Below, in pieces: positions 8,519 through 18,390 of a DNA stretch of 64,000 nt; within the stretch, counting starts at the first letter, position 1, and each line of letters opens with the position of its first letter. The translations under genes and the position numbers were made by a program. The notes under the pieces are model-generated. The model did no database searches. It was given only the letters and a program-made list of their open reading frames with translations, and had not been told where the DNA came from. The stretch comes from Paraburkholderia tropica (GTDB taxonomy: Bacteria; Pseudomonadota; Gammaproteobacteria; Burkholderiales; Burkholderiaceae). The stretch lies in NCBI RefSeq assembly GCF_900109265.1, contig NZ_FNZM01000023.1, positions 87,396 through 151,395 of the forward strand, written 5' to 3'.

Positions 8519-9565
8519 ATGTCCGAAGCTGCCGATACCCCCCTCCTGCGTTTTAACCGCCTCGAAAAGAGCGCGGTCGAACTGTTCTTCGCATCGCTGC
8601 GTCCGCTACAGGAATATTTTGCAGCGCCCGACGTTGCCGAGGTGATGGTCAACCATCCGAGCGATATCTGGATCGAACGCCGTGGCGTGCTCAGTCGCCT
8701 TGATCTCGAAATCCATCCGGCGATGGTGAACGGCGCGATTCACGCGCTCGCATCGTCCGTCGAAAAGTCGGCGAGAGCAGGGACCGGCCAGGGCATTCTG
8801 AACGCCGGCCACGGCAATCTGCGTATCGCTGCCGTCATGCGACCGACCGCGATCAACGGCGACGCGTTCGCGATCCGCAAGCATCGCGACCAGAACCTGT
8901 CGCTTGGCGATTACGTGCGAGCGGGCGCGTTTTCGCGCGCGCGGGCGCGCGACGACCACGAGCACGACTTTTTCCCGCCCGGCGCTGAGAACGAAGCGTT
9001 GCAGCAGGCGCTGCGCGAAATCGTGCTCGCGCGCAAGAACATCCTCGTCGCGGGCGGGACATCTTCGGGCAAGACGACGCTGCTCAATGCGATCGGCGCA
9101 GAAATTCCCGACACAGATCGGGTCATCACGATCGAGGACACGGCGGAGCTGAAGCTCACCGTGCCGAACCTGCTGCGACTGCTCTCGAACACCGACACTG
9201 GCGTGAGCACGCAGATGCTGGTCGCGCTCTGCCTGCGCTTTCGTCCGGACCGGATCGTCGTCGGCGAAGTGCGTGCAGGCGAAGCGTACGACCTCATCCA
9301 GGCACTGAGCACTGGCCACGACGGCGGCATGGCGTCGGTCCACTCAAGCGACGCCCGCGGGGGCCTGCGGCGGCTCGAAAGTCTCGCGATGCTCGGCGTG
9401 CCGTCCGGCACGCGCTGGGACATATCCGACCTGCGGGAAAACATCGCCAGTTGCTTTCACTACGTCGTGCACATGAAGCGCACCGGCGAGCTGCGCCACG
9501 TCTCCGAAATTCTCGAAATCCGCGGTGCCGACAACGGCGACTACATCCTCAAACGCGTTTTCTAA
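8519..9565 (+). CDS. trbB: TrbB/VirB11-family secretion ATPase
   Basis: A 348-residue hexameric traffic ATPase that powers type IV secretion from the cytoplasmic face of the inner membrane. The Walker A GGTSSGKTT lies near residues 179-187. The Asp box VITIEDTAEL, the Walker B region RIVVGEVRAGEA and the His box follow. It is the first gene of a run (trbB, C, D, E, J, L) in the usual order of P-type mating-pair operons. The ATG at 8519 is used; a weak GCCGGAAAA precedes it. CpaF-type ATPases are related, but the neighbours settle the call. Confidence 0.9.
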   Translation: MSEAADTPLLRFNRLEKSAVELFFASLRPLQEYFAAPDVAEVMVNHPSDIWIERRGVLSRLDLEIHPAMVNGAIHALASSVEKSARAGTGQGILNAGHGNLRIAAVMRPTAINGDAFAIRKHRDQNLSLGDYVRAGAFSRARARDDHEHDFFPPGAENEALQQALREIVLARKNILVAGGTSSGKTTLLNAIGAEIPDTDRVITIEDTAELKLTVPNLLRLLSNTDTGVSTQMLVALCLRFRPDRIVVGEVRAGEAYDLIQALSTGHDGGMASVHSSDARGGLRRLESLAMLGVPSGTRWDISDLRENIASCFHYVVHMKRTGELRHVSEILEIRGADNGDYILKRVF

Positions 9566-9586
9566 TCCACAGGAGTGGACCAATCC

Positions 9587-9967
9587 ATGATGAAGCAACT
9601 GCTGTCTAACCTCAAACGTGCCGCCCGCCAAACCCGGGCAGCGGGCGCGTGGCTGTTCGGCCGACGCGAACTGCGCACGACACTCATCGCTGCGGCGCTG
9701 AGCGCGATTGCGCCCCTCGCGTCGGCAACTGACCTGTCAGATCTGTCGTCCGCCACGGACGTCATCTGTCTTATCTCCGGCTGGATCAGCGGCCCGTGGC
9801 TCTTTGGTATTGGCCTCGTCCTCCTGATTTTCGGCTTCATCGCCATCGCGTCGTCCGAAGGCACGATCGCCAAGATCCTCTCGGGCTGCGTGCTGGGCAT
9901 CGGTCTCGCCGCCTGTGCGCTGCCGATCCTGAAAAACCACTTCAAGATCAGTTATGTCTGCACGTAA
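9587..9967 (+). CDS. trbC: TrbC/VirB2-like pilin
   Basis: A 126-residue pilin precursor. A basic N-terminus and a hydrophobic signal segment end at about LASA, followed by two hydrophobic segments separated by a short charged loop around SSEGTIAK, the VirB2/TrbC topology. The ATG at 9587 is chosen because AGGAG sits 11 nt upstream; an in-frame GTG at 9575 would overlap that site. It overlaps the next gene by 14 bp. It is probably the subunit of the conjugative pilus. Confidence 0.82.
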   Translation: MMKQLLSNLKRAARQTRAAGAWLFGRRELRTTLIAAALSAIAPLASATDLSDLSSATDVICLISGWISGPWLFGIGLVLLIFGFIAIASSEGTIAKILSGCVLGIGLAACALPILKNHFKISYVCT

Positions 9968-10286
9968 GCGCATCAAGGTCAGCCGCGCGCTCTCGCTGCC
10001 CCGGCAGATTGGCGGCGCTGATCGCGTTCTCGCGCTCGGCAACGGTCTGATCACGGTGCTGCTCTGTTATTCGTGCGGCTTCGACCTCGTCATGATCCCG
10101 GCCTTCGTTGGTCTGGGCATTGGCGTGCACATCTTCCTGCGCTGGATGAGTGCGCGGGACCCGTGGTGGCGCGTCGTGCTGATCATCTACAACCGCTACC
10201 CGGACGTGCACGAGGCGTCGCCGATGCACAAGACCTCGGCGCGCTTTCGTCGCCCCTACGGATTCGATCAGGATCTTCCATGCTGA
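9954..10286 (+). CDS. trbD: TrbD/VirB3-like inner-membrane protein
   Basis: A 110-residue protein with a basic N-terminus and two close hydrophobic segments (about residues 30-65), as in TrbD/VirB3. Proteins of this family sit in the inner membrane next to the VirB4/TrbE ATPase. It overlaps trbC at its start and trbE at its end, so translation is coupled. Identification relies on size, topology and position between trbC and trbE. Confidence 0.78.
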   Translation: MSARKRIKVSRALSLPRQIGGADRVLALGNGLITVLLCYSCGFDLVMIPAFVGLGIGVHIFLRWMSARDPWWRVVLIIYNRYPDVHEASPMHKTSARFRRPYGFDQDLPC

Positions 10287-12760
10287 AAGCCGCAAAGCGC
10301 GGGTCGCTCAAGCGCAGCCCCGTTCACGAGATCGCGCCGTGGGCGACCATGGTGACGCCCCAGCTTGTGCTCGACAAGGACGGCTCGCTGCTGACGTCGT
10401 TCACGTTTGAGGGTATCGACGCCGATACGCCGAACGTGGGCGATATCGCCGCTGCGCGAAACAATCTCGATCACGCCTGCAAGAACTTCGACCATCGTGT
10501 TACCGCGTGGTGGCGACGCTCGAAGCGGCGCGTCAGGAGCACGATCGAGGGCGGTTTCGCGTCGCCGATGGACGCGCGCATCGACGAGATCAACCAGAAA
10601 GCGGCGACGAGCGGTCAGTACTTCCTCAATACCCATTCGGTGTCGCTTGCCTTCACGCCCGAGAGCGGCATCAACAAGTTCTTCGAGAAGGTCGGCTATC
10701 ACCTCAAGGTGGGCGGCAAGTCGCTGCCGCTGGCGATCTTCGAGTCGATCCGGGATCAGCTGCTCACGCGCAACGCGTTCGCGTTCGACATCGACCAGCT
10801 CACCGCCGATATCAAACGGTTCGAGGGCGTGCTCGACGCGTGGCGCGGCGGGGTGGGGCGGCTCAAGATGAAGCGCCTCGAATTGCAGAATGCGCTCGCG
10901 TACCTGCATCAGACGGCGAACCCGTCGGTGCCGCCGCGGCGCGTCCGTTATCCGGTGACGATGCTCGACACGCATCTCACCGAATCACACGTGACCTATG
11001 GCGCGGAGCATCTGCTTTTCGAGTCCGCGCACGGCAAGCGGTTCGCAAAGATCATCGCAGTCAAGGAGTGGCTCGGGTTTCAGGAAGCGGCGCTCGACGT
11101 GCTGGGCGACGTCGACGCGGAACTCGACATCTGCGTGATGTTCCGCTTCCTCAATACGAGCCGCGCCGAGGCGTTCATCAAGGCGATGCGCAAGTTCTAC
11201 AAGGTCGCTGCGATTAATCCCTGGGCGATGATCAAGCAGTACATCACGAAGGAGCAGGAAAAGAACGACAAGGGGCGCGAGACGCTCGCCACCGAGGCGG
11301 AGGATGCACTCTCGCGGCTGACCGCCGACGGCCAGCAGTTTGGCTTCGCGAACATCTCGATCATCGTCTACGGCGAGACCGTCGACGAATGCGATCAGGC
11401 AACGGCTGACGTGGTCGGGCGGATCAGCAACGCCGGCTTTGGCGTGGTGCTCGAGGAGCGCAATCTCGGCGCGGCGTGGGCATCGACCTTGCCCGGCCGA
11501 TGGGATCAGCAAAAGCGTCTCCAGTTCGTCGAGACCGCCGCGGTGTCGGACGTTGCGCCGCTGCGTGGTGTGCATGAAGGCCCAGAGGTCAACGAATGGC
11601 TGACCCAGCAGTTCGGCCGCAAGACCGGGCCGGTTACGCTGCTGCCGACGCGGCACCGCACACTCCAGCGCGTCGTGCTGCACCATCCGAGCGGCCGCGC
11701 GCACCTGCTGGTGGTCGGTCCGAACGGCGCGGGCAAGACCATCATCCTGAACTATCTGCTGTCGCAGATGGCGCGGCACGACGCACGCCGCATCCGCTTC
11801 GATAAAGAGCGCTCCACGCGCATTCCCACTGTGCTCTCCGGCGGGCACTTCATCGACGTGACCGGCCGCTATCAGGCAGCAACGAGCGTGAATCCGCTCT
11901 CGTTGCTGTTCGACCGCCGTCACTACGAATACGTGTCCACGTGGGTGCAGATGGCGATCGAGGACGAGGATTTCAGGTGCACGCCGCAGCAGGAGCGCGA
12001 GATCTTCGAGAAGGTGATGATGCTCGGCGAGGGTTACGAGCCCGAATTCTGGACGCTCTCGTACCTGACGGCCACGCTGTCGGCGGAACTGCGCGACCGG
12101 CTCCGCATCTGGACGGCCGGAGAAAAGAACGGGCAGTACTTCGACCACAGGGACGACGCGTTTTCGCTTTCCGAGAACCTGTCTATCGAGTGTGGCGACC
12201 TCTTCCAGAACAATCCGGAGGCCGCGATCCTCTTCATGGACTACGCGTTCTACCGCATCTCGCAGTGGCTCGACGGAAAGCGCTTCACGGTGATCGAAGT
12301 CGAAGAGTGCGGCTTCTTCTTCATGTATCCGCGCTTCTACGCCCGCCTCGAATTGTGGGCAGTGACGATCCGGCGTCTGAACGCCATGCTCGCGCTCGCC
12401 ACGCAGTCGCTCAAGCAGCTTGAGCGCGTGCCGAACTTCGAGATCCTGAAAGAGCAGTTGCAGAACATCGTCTATCTGGCCAATCCGGACGCACGCAGCA
12501 ACCGGAGTCTGTACTCGGACATTTTTGGCCTTTCGGACGGCCAGATCGACCAGATCGCTGATGCGGTGCCCAACCGCGACTACCTGTGGGTGACGCCCAC
12601 GACCTCGCGCATGCTGCAAACCAGCTTCGACAAGGAGACCCTCGCCGCAATGCGCGCCGACGGGCGTGCCCAGAACATCCTCGACAAGCACTTCACGTCG
12701 GGCGCCGAGCACTGGCGCGAAACTATATGCAGGAAATGCTCACTCTCGAATGACAGGTGA
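10280..12760 (+). CDS. trbE: TrbE/VirB4-family ATPase
   Basis: An 826-residue ATPase of the VirB4/TrbE family, the largest energising subunit of the secretion channel. The Walker A GPNGAGKT lies near residues 480-487, and an acidic Walker B-type segment TVIEVEECGFFF lies about 190 residues later. The ATG at 10280 overlaps trbD by 7 bp and has CAGGA upstream; the open frame extends further upstream but through trbD. The length is typical for TrbE. A long open frame on the opposite strand (10985-12712) is a GC-rich shadow. Confidence 0.92.
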   Translation: MLKAAKRGSLKRSPVHEIAPWATMVTPQLVLDKDGSLLTSFTFEGIDADTPNVGDIAAARNNLDHACKNFDHRVTAWWRRSKRRVRSTIEGGFASPMDARIDEINQKAATSGQYFLNTHSVSLAFTPESGINKFFEKVGYHLKVGGKSLPLAIFESIRDQLLTRNAFAFDIDQLTADIKRFEGVLDAWRGGVGRLKMKRLELQNALAYLHQTANPSVPPRRVRYPVTMLDTHLTESHVTYGAEHLLFESAHGKRFAKIIAVKEWLGFQEAALDVLGDVDAELDICVMFRFLNTSRAEAFIKAMRKFYKVAAINPWAMIKQYITKEQEKNDKGRETLATEAEDALSRLTADGQQFGFANISIIVYGETVDECDQATADVVGRISNAGFGVVLEERNLGAAWASTLPGRWDQQKRLQFVETAAVSDVAPLRGVHEGPEVNEWLTQQFGRKTGPVTLLPTRHRTLQRVVLHHPSGRAHLLVVGPNGAGKTIILNYLLSQMARHDARRIRFDKERSTRIPTVLSGGHFIDVTGRYQAATSVNPLSLLFDRRHYEYVSTWVQMAIEDEDFRCTPQQEREIFEKVMMLGEGYEPEFWTLSYLTATLSAELRDRLRIWTAGEKNGQYFDHRDDAFSLSENLSIECGDLFQNNPEAAILFMDYAFYRISQWLDGKRFTVIEVEECGFFFMYPRFYARLELWAVTIRRLNAMLALATQSLKQLERVPNFEILKEQLQNIVYLANPDARSNRSLYSDIFGLSDGQIDQIADAVPNRDYLWVTPTTSRMLQTSFDKETLAAMRADGRAQNILDKHFTSGAEHWRETICRKCSLSNDR

Positions 12761-12764
12761 AACC

Positions 12765-13511
12765 GTGAAAAAGCTCAATCTCCGCGCCGCGGTTGCAGCG
12801 GCAATGCTCCTCGCCATGTCCTCGGCTGCACAGGCCCAATGGGTCGTCTTCGATCCGACGAACTTCGCGCAGAACTTCATCACGGCGGCCAAGGCCGTGA
12901 AGGGCGAGATTTATCAGGACACCAACATCGCCTACCAGTACCAGATGATGGCGAACCAGCTCCTCCAGGCGACAAACCTGAATCCGACGGCGATGAAGGC
13001 ACAGTACGACCAGATCAGCGGGGACCTCACGAGTATCAACAAATACGTGACAAACCTGACCGATCTGTACGGCAATCTCCAGCAAGGTAGCCAGTACATC
13101 TCGCACGTTCAGAACCTGATCTCGTCGTCGGGCAAATCGCCGTCCCAGTGGCTGTCGGACATGAACGAGCTCTACAAGCAGGGCGACGCCACGGCGACCA
13201 AGCTGTTCCAGATGGGCAACGATGTGTCGTCGCACACGCAGACGCTCGCGCAGCGGCGCGCCGAACTCCAGTCGCAACTGTCGCTCAGTCCGACGCAGGA
13301 GGCGACGGCCCAACTGACCACACATTACCTCGACATTGTGTCGAGCCAGATGTCGGACCTGCTCAACATGACCGCCGCGAAGACGCAAGGCGAGGCGCAA
13401 CAGGAGGCATCCGACAATCAGGCGGCCAAAGATCGTGCGGCGGCGGCTGCAGAATTTACGGCGCGACAGGACGCGGAGCGCGCGCATCTCGGCTCGCTCC
13501 AGGCGCAATGA
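12765..13511 (+). CDS. trbJ: TrbJ-like P-type conjugative transfer protein
   Basis: A 248-residue secreted protein with a signal peptide (KKLNLRAAVAAAMLLAMSS to AQAQ) and a long Gln/Ala-rich helical body, the TrbJ/VirB5 type. Members of this family are thought to be minor pilus components. The GTG at 12765 is preferred because AGGTGA lies 4 nt upstream and it places the signal peptide at the N-terminus; an ATG at 12750 is the alternative. It overlaps trbL by ATGA. Confidence 0.85.
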   Translation: MKKLNLRAAVAAAMLLAMSSAAQAQWVVFDPTNFAQNFITAAKAVKGEIYQDTNIAYQYQMMANQLLQATNLNPTAMKAQYDQISGDLTSINKYVTNLTDLYGNLQQGSQYISHVQNLISSSGKSPSQWLSDMNELYKQGDATATKLFQMGNDVSSHTQTLAQRRAELQSQLSLSPTQEATAQLTTHYLDIVSSQMSDLLNMTAAKTQGEAQQEASDNQAAKDRAAAAAEFTARQDAERAHLGSLQAQ

Positions 13512-14560
13512 GGTTCGACACGATGCTACCGATCCTGCTCAGGGCGCTCAGCGCGATGCTTGTGGCCGCTGTCTGCGTCGCCAGTCCCCTCGCGCTGGCG
13601 GACGATACAACCGCCGTCGCGGCCGGCACCACAATCAGTCCCGCATCGAGTGGTAACAATACGTTCGGCGTAACGGTACAGGCAGGCGAGGTCGCCAAAG
13701 GCGCGAACGACGCGTTGACCAAGATACAAAGTTTCTTCTCCGCGATCATTCCCGCCGCCGTCACCGTCAGCCAGAGCGTCAAGAGCGAGGCCGACAAGTT
13801 CGCGGGCGGCCTGGGTCTGATCACGATGATCCTCGCGTTCGTGCGGTTCGCGGCGACCCGCGACCCAATCCAGGCGTGGACTGACCTGTTCGAAGAGCTG
13901 GCGATACTGGGGATCTTCGCGTCGCTGTATATCGGCTATCAGACCTTCGCGCCCGGTTTTTTCGGGTGGTTCCAGAAGCTGGCCGATCTTATCCAGACTG
14001 GGGCTGGCCAGGGGGTATTCGCCTCAATGGCGGCGGCGAGCGGCTCAGCATATGAGGCAGTAGTGACCGCCTTCAAGGGAGCGAATCCCCTTAACTTCAT
14101 CGCGATCACCATCTCGATGATACCGATGCTGGTCGCGTACATCATCCTGCTGATTACGTGTCTGGTGTTCGCCTACATGAATAACGTAGGTCTGATCCAG
14201 GCCGCTGTCGGGATCGTGATGGGGCAGATCGCTTTCGCACTCGGCTTTTCAAGTTTCACGCGGGGGTTTTTCAAGGCGTGGCTTGATTACATGATTCACG
14301 CCGGGATGTATTGCGTGATTTCCGCGATCCTCTCGAAGCTCGTATTTGCGTCACTTGGCTCTGCGATCAGCGTGGCGGCGGCCAATGGCCTTGTAACGTC
14401 GGAAGGCGCAACGTATTGCCTCGATCTCGCGTTCTTCGTTTTCCTTCTCTCATTCGAGATCCCGAAAATGGCGGCCATGTTCGGTGGTGGCGCGAATGCT
14501 TCAGGCGGAATGTTCAAACAGGCGGCCCAGACGGCCGCGAAGGCCGCGGCGTTTCTATGA
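13508..14560 (+). CDS. trbL: TrbL/VirB6-like polytopic membrane protein
   Basis: A 350-residue protein. A signal-like N-terminus is followed by several hydrophobic segments between about residues 95 and 330, with a loop rich in Gly and Ala near the end. This matches TrbL/VirB6, the inner-membrane channel component. The ATG at 13508 overlaps the trbJ stop, and its own stop overlaps the next start by ATGA, so the operon is continuous. TrbF, TrbG and TrbI homologues, expected next, are not found in this window. Confidence 0.85.
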   Translation: MRFDTMLPILLRALSAMLVAAVCVASPLALADDTTAVAAGTTISPASSGNNTFGVTVQAGEVAKGANDALTKIQSFFSAIIPAAVTVSQSVKSEADKFAGGLGLITMILAFVRFAATRDPIQAWTDLFEELAILGIFASLYIGYQTFAPGFFGWFQKLADLIQTGAGQGVFASMAAASGSAYEAVVTAFKGANPLNFIAITISMIPMLVAYIILLITCLVFAYMNNVGLIQAAVGIVMGQIAFALGFSSFTRGFFKAWLDYMIHAGMYCVISAILSKLVFASLGSAISVAAANGLVTSEGATYCLDLAFFVFLLSFEIPKMAAMFGGGANASGGMFKQAAQTAAKAAAFL

Positions 14561-15981
14561 GCATGACCACTTCACACAAGCCTGGCGCGAGCGACGAACT
14601 GATGCGTCTGCACGATCGTCGCGTCGCGCTCATCCGGCAGGCGGCAAACGAGGCGAGAGACGCCGACTACCAGGCGCGGTGGGGGGATGTTCTCGCGCGC
14701 TGCGCCGACTGGTTCTCGAGCCTGCCGTACTCCCCGATGCTCTACCGCGAACCGGGCGGTGCGTTCCGGTGCACGGTCGAGACTGCGTTCTACGCAATGC
14801 GCCTCGCCGGCGGCCAGAAGTTTGGCACCAACCTCCCGTCGGAACAGCGACGTCGAATCGAGCCGCAATACAACCACGCGGTGTTCCTGGCCGCAGTCTG
14901 CTCCGGGCTTGACGAGCCGTATCGCCATTTCACGGTGGTGCGCGAGAGCGACCGGACGGAATGGAATCCAGCCGGTCACGGCGCGCTCGGTCCGTGGCTC
15001 GCTGGAAGTGCATATGCGTTGCACCGTCGCGCGCAAGCGCTGCCGGTTGAGCGCATGCGTACCGCACTTCTTGCGCAGAACCTGATTGGCCACTCGCTGC
15101 TTGCGGGATATGAAGCGTCTGTACTCGCGGAGCTATTCGGGGCGATCAACCCCATCGACAGGCCGCACGCTAACGAATCGCTGGTGCACAAGGTACTCCG
15201 GCAGGCTGTGGCGGTCGCAGCGGACTTCGACCGCAAGGCGCAGCAGGGCGTGTATGAACCGGTCCAATACCCGGTGCCGGCCGCCATCCACGTCGCCGCG
15301 GCTGTGCAGCCCGCTGTCACCCCTGCTCCTTCGCCCGCATCTACGCCAGCGGCAGCGGGAGCAGCGGGAGCAGCGGCGAGCGGCACGGCAGCCATACCAC
15401 CGGCTGGCGCCCCGCCAACCGACGCTCAGGCCGCGCCGACCGTCACCGTGCCCACCGCGCCGTCTTCGACGGCCTCGGCTCCGAATGCAACGGCGGCTGC
15501 CACGCCTGTGGCCCCGACTCAGTCTCCCGCCCCCGCGTCGCCCGGTCCCACTGGGGCGACCAACGCAGACAGCTCGCCAAAACACGCTGTCTCGACGAAG
15601 CCCGACCAGCAGATGGGCCTTCCGTTCGCTGGCGAGACGCCCGCACCGGTTGCGGTCGATCCTTCAGCGATGCGCGCGCCCGCGGCTCGCGCCGATGCGA
15701 GCGCGCAGCCGCCCAACTTCGATCAGGTTCTCGACGGGATGCCGAACATGATCCGCGAATTCTTCCGCGCGCTGCGCGAGGACGTGGCGGCGGGAACTGC
15801 AAAGGTCGCGTGGACCGACAAGGGTCTCGCCATCCCGAAGCGCCTGGTCGGCAGCTTCGGTGTGGCGAGCGACACCCTCGTAGAACACCTGCGCCGCCGC
15901 GGTCTGCTGGTTTCTAACGTGCAGGCAGAGGTCGTGCTGGCAGTGCGGGCGGGCGAACTCATCCTGGAGCGCGAAGCATGA
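14557..15981 (+). CDS. TraI_2 (MobH)-like protein with degenerate HD site
   Basis: A 474-residue protein. Residues 40-235 resemble the TraI_2 domain of MobH relaxases (for example SXT TraI), and the last 90 residues resemble its C-terminal domain. A Pro/Ala/Thr-rich linker lies between them (about 245-385). The residues expected to bind metal look lost: the expected His-x-Leu-Glu reads CTVE at 72-75 and the expected His-Asp-x-Gly reads SGLD at 116-119. It may be an accessory DNA-processing factor rather than the nickase. Its stop overlaps traD by ATGA, matching the traI-traD order of MobH systems. Confidence 0.6.
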   Translation: MSMTTSHKPGASDELMRLHDRRVALIRQAANEARDADYQARWGDVLARCADWFSSLPYSPMLYREPGGAFRCTVETAFYAMRLAGGQKFGTNLPSEQRRRIEPQYNHAVFLAAVCSGLDEPYRHFTVVRESDRTEWNPAGHGALGPWLAGSAYALHRRAQALPVERMRTALLAQNLIGHSLLAGYEASVLAELFGAINPIDRPHANESLVHKVLRQAVAVAADFDRKAQQGVYEPVQYPVPAAIHVAAAVQPAVTPAPSPASTPAAAGAAGAAASGTAAIPPAGAPPTDAQAAPTVTVPTAPSSTASAPNATAAATPVAPTQSPAPASPGPTGATNADSSPKHAVSTKPDQQMGLPFAGETPAPVAVDPSAMRAPAARADASAQPPNFDQVLDGMPNMIREFFRALREDVAAGTAKVAWTDKGLAIPKRLVGSFGVASDTLVEHLRRRGLLVSNVQAEVVLAVRAGELILEREA

Positions 15982-17855
15982 ACGGCGCCACAAGCTACAT
16001 CGACCATTTCCGGCCGATCTACGAATTTCGTGCCTGGGTCTTCTGGCTGGTTGCATTGCTGGCCCTGCCATTCTCCGGCATGCCGTACTGGTGGGCGTTC
16101 GAACTGCTCGCGCTCGCGGCGGTGCTGATCCGTGGGCGACAGATCTGGAAGGCGCTGCGCTTTCGTCTGGCCATCTCGACGAAGTGGCTTACGACGCTGG
16201 ACGTGCCGCGTCTGCTGACCATCCAGAAGCGCATGAGGAGCGAAGTCGATTCGATGTACCTGGGTCTCGGCTTCGAGTGGACACAGAAGCATTGCCAGAT
16301 CGCGCACGACATTCTTCGCATGCCGACCACGGATATTCCGGGCTTGCCGAAATGGCTCGGGAAAACGAAGCGTGGGCGGCAGATCGAGGCAGCGATCGAA
16401 AGAGTGTTCGCACCCGCCGACAGCGTGCGGGACCTCATGCCGCAAGGCGCATCGTGGATTCACGGCATGGAGCCGAAAAAGGGCTATGTGCCGCTGCACT
16501 ACAAGGCGCTCGGCGGCCACACGCTGGTCGGCGGCACGACAGGCGCGGGCAAAACCCGAACCTACGAGGTCATCTCCACGCAGGTCATCCACCTGGGCGA
16601 CGTGCTGATCATCGTCAACCCGAAACGCGATGAAGACTGGAAGCGCCGTGTAGAGCGCGAATGCAAGCGCGCGAACCGCAAATTTCTCTACTTCAACCAG
16701 GCGAAGCCGTCCGAATCCATCCGCCTGAATCCGCTCGAAAGCTGGTCCCAGCCGTCCGAAATCCCCAGCCGCATCGCGCAGTTGATGGAGGAGGGCCAGT
16801 TTCGCCAGTTTGCGTTTCTGTTCATCGACCGCTCGGTCAAAGGCGAACTCTACGTCGGCGACAAGCCCAATCTGCGTTCCATCCTCAAGTACGCGCAGTC
16901 CGGGGTGACGCATCTGCTGGAGCGCGCGCTGGAGCGGTTTTTCCGCGAAGCGAAACTCGACAACTGGGAAGAGCTGATTGCGACAACGAGGGTACAGATA
17001 ACCAGGGGCCCCGCTGCGCTGAAGGTCGACGCGATGGTGATGATCTACAACGAGCGCTTCGCGAAGCACGATCGTGGACACGAGGCCATCGACGGGTTGA
17101 TCGCGACGCATACGCATGATCGCGAGCACTATATGAAGATCATCGCGTCCGCGTTGCCGTTGCTCCAGATGCTCGCGACCGGCGAAACGGGCCTCCTGCT
17201 CGCTCCGAAGGTCGACGACTTCGAGGATGAGCGCGAGATCTGGGATATCGACAAGGTCATCCGACAGAAAGCGGTCCTCTACATGGAGCTGGACTCGCTG
17301 TCGAACAACATCGTGCAGCAGGCGATCGCCTCGCTCGCGCTCGCTGACGTGGCGGCGGTGTGTGGCGCGATCTACAACTTCTACACCACGCGGCCCGAGA
17401 TCGTCCTGATCATCGACGAAATCGCGGAGGCGATCAACGAGCAGGTGATCCAGATTCTCAACAAGGGGCGCGGCGCAGGCTTCAAGGCGTTCGTGGCATT
17501 CCAGACGCGCGCGGACCTTGAGGCCCGCCTCGGAAATGCCGCGAAGATGCTGCAGGTTTTGGGCAATCTGAACAACCAGATCGTCCTAAGATTGGAAGAC
17601 AGCGACACGGCCCAATGGTTCTCCGACAAGGTCGGGGAGACCGCGATCCGCAATGTGCAGATATCCGGTTCCACGAGCCGTGGCAGTGAAGGCCACATCG
17701 GCGAATTCAATGGCGGTGTCACGCGCTCGCTTCAACTGGAAAAGGTGCCGCTCATACCGACGGTCCTGATCCAGAAGTTGCCCAATCTGCAGTACTTCTT
17801 GCGCATTTCCGGCGGCTCAGTGCATCAGGGACGTATTCCAATTCTCCAAGGCTAA
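15978..17855 (+). CDS. traD: TraD-type conjugative coupling ATPase
   Basis: A 625-residue type IV coupling protein of the MobH/ICE TraD class. Two N-terminal transmembrane segments span about residues 18-52. A region resembling LGFEWTQKHCQIAHDIL follows, then the Walker A GGTTGAGKT near residues 183-191 and a Walker B IVLIIDEIAE near residue 475. It should dock the relaxosome to the Trb channel and pump DNA. It overlaps the TraI_2-like gene by 4 bp and is followed by a DUF4400 gene, as in SXT-like elements. Confidence 0.88.
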   Translation: MNGATSYIDHFRPIYEFRAWVFWLVALLALPFSGMPYWWAFELLALAAVLIRGRQIWKALRFRLAISTKWLTTLDVPRLLTIQKRMRSEVDSMYLGLGFEWTQKHCQIAHDILRMPTTDIPGLPKWLGKTKRGRQIEAAIERVFAPADSVRDLMPQGASWIHGMEPKKGYVPLHYKALGGHTLVGGTTGAGKTRTYEVISTQVIHLGDVLIIVNPKRDEDWKRRVERECKRANRKFLYFNQAKPSESIRLNPLESWSQPSEIPSRIAQLMEEGQFRQFAFLFIDRSVKGELYVGDKPNLRSILKYAQSGVTHLLERALERFFREAKLDNWEELIATTRVQITRGPAALKVDAMVMIYNERFAKHDRGHEAIDGLIATHTHDREHYMKIIASALPLLQMLATGETGLLLAPKVDDFEDEREIWDIDKVIRQKAVLYMELDSLSNNIVQQAIASLALADVAAVCGAIYNFYTTRPEIVLIIDEIAEAINEQVIQILNKGRGAGFKAFVAFQTRADLEARLGNAAKMLQVLGNLNNQIVLRLEDSDTAQWFSDKVGETAIRNVQISGSTSRGSEGHIGEFNGGVTRSLQLEKVPLIPTVLIQKLPNLQYFLRISGGSVHQGRIPILQG

Positions 17856-17868
17856 AACTAGACAACGC

Positions 17869-18390
17869 ATGAACTCCACCGTGTTCAAGAAAATCATCCG
17901 CGAGAACCGTCTTTCCTCGCGTCTCGTGCCCGTTTTCACGATCGCACCCGAGCTTGAGCTCGCGTGTTCGCGTCTGGCCGATTTCATCGGCGAGCGGTTT
18001 ATCGGCGAGTGCGAGCCCCTCGTTCGCGAGATGCTCGAGGACGGACTCGCTTCGTACAAGCGCGTGCGCAAAACGGGGGAGCCGCACGTTGCCTTCATGC
18101 ACGGGCTTTTCCAGCGCGCGCATCTGCTGTATGCGCGCCGCTACGTCGCGCGCGAAGGCGAGCGCGAGCACGTCTGGTCGCCGATGTTCGAAGCGGTGAC
18201 GGAATTCGAAGCGCGCTTCGCCGCAGGCGTCACCGAGATGGTGAACGAAGCCTGCCCGGAGCGGATCACGCAGAAGACAGCGGCCTTCCAGCTGGCGGCA
18301 CGCGCGCTTAACGGCGAAACCTTCCGTCTTTATTTCGAGGACTACGATGTCGCTCACGACTACGCTGATCGCGAAGCTGTCGGGGATTGA
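17869..18390 (+). CDS. Hypothetical protein (173 aa) in transfer operon
   Basis: A soluble, helix-rich, charged protein without recognised motifs. It begins 13 bp after traD and overlaps the next gene by 44 bp, so it belongs to the transfer operon. No signal peptide or membrane helix is visible. A role linked to coupling or DNA processing is only a guess from position. Confidence 0.7.
   Translation: MNSTVFKKIIRENRLSSRLVPVFTIAPELELACSRLADFIGERFIGECEPLVREMLEDGLASYKRVRKTGEPHVAFMHGLFQRAHLLYARRYVAREGEREHVWSPMFEAVTEFEARFAAGVTEMVNEACPERITQKTAAFQLAARALNGETFRLYFEDYDVAHDYADREAVGD

Noticed and set aside
10985..12712. A 575-codon open frame on the reverse strand inside trbE
   Set aside because: It is antisense to an unmistakable VirB4-family ATPase, has an Arg/Val/Leu/His-biased composition and no start signals; high GC content commonly opens such shadow frames. 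The same reasoning applies to 15723-17129, 43280-44470, 4281-5354 and 56302-57945.
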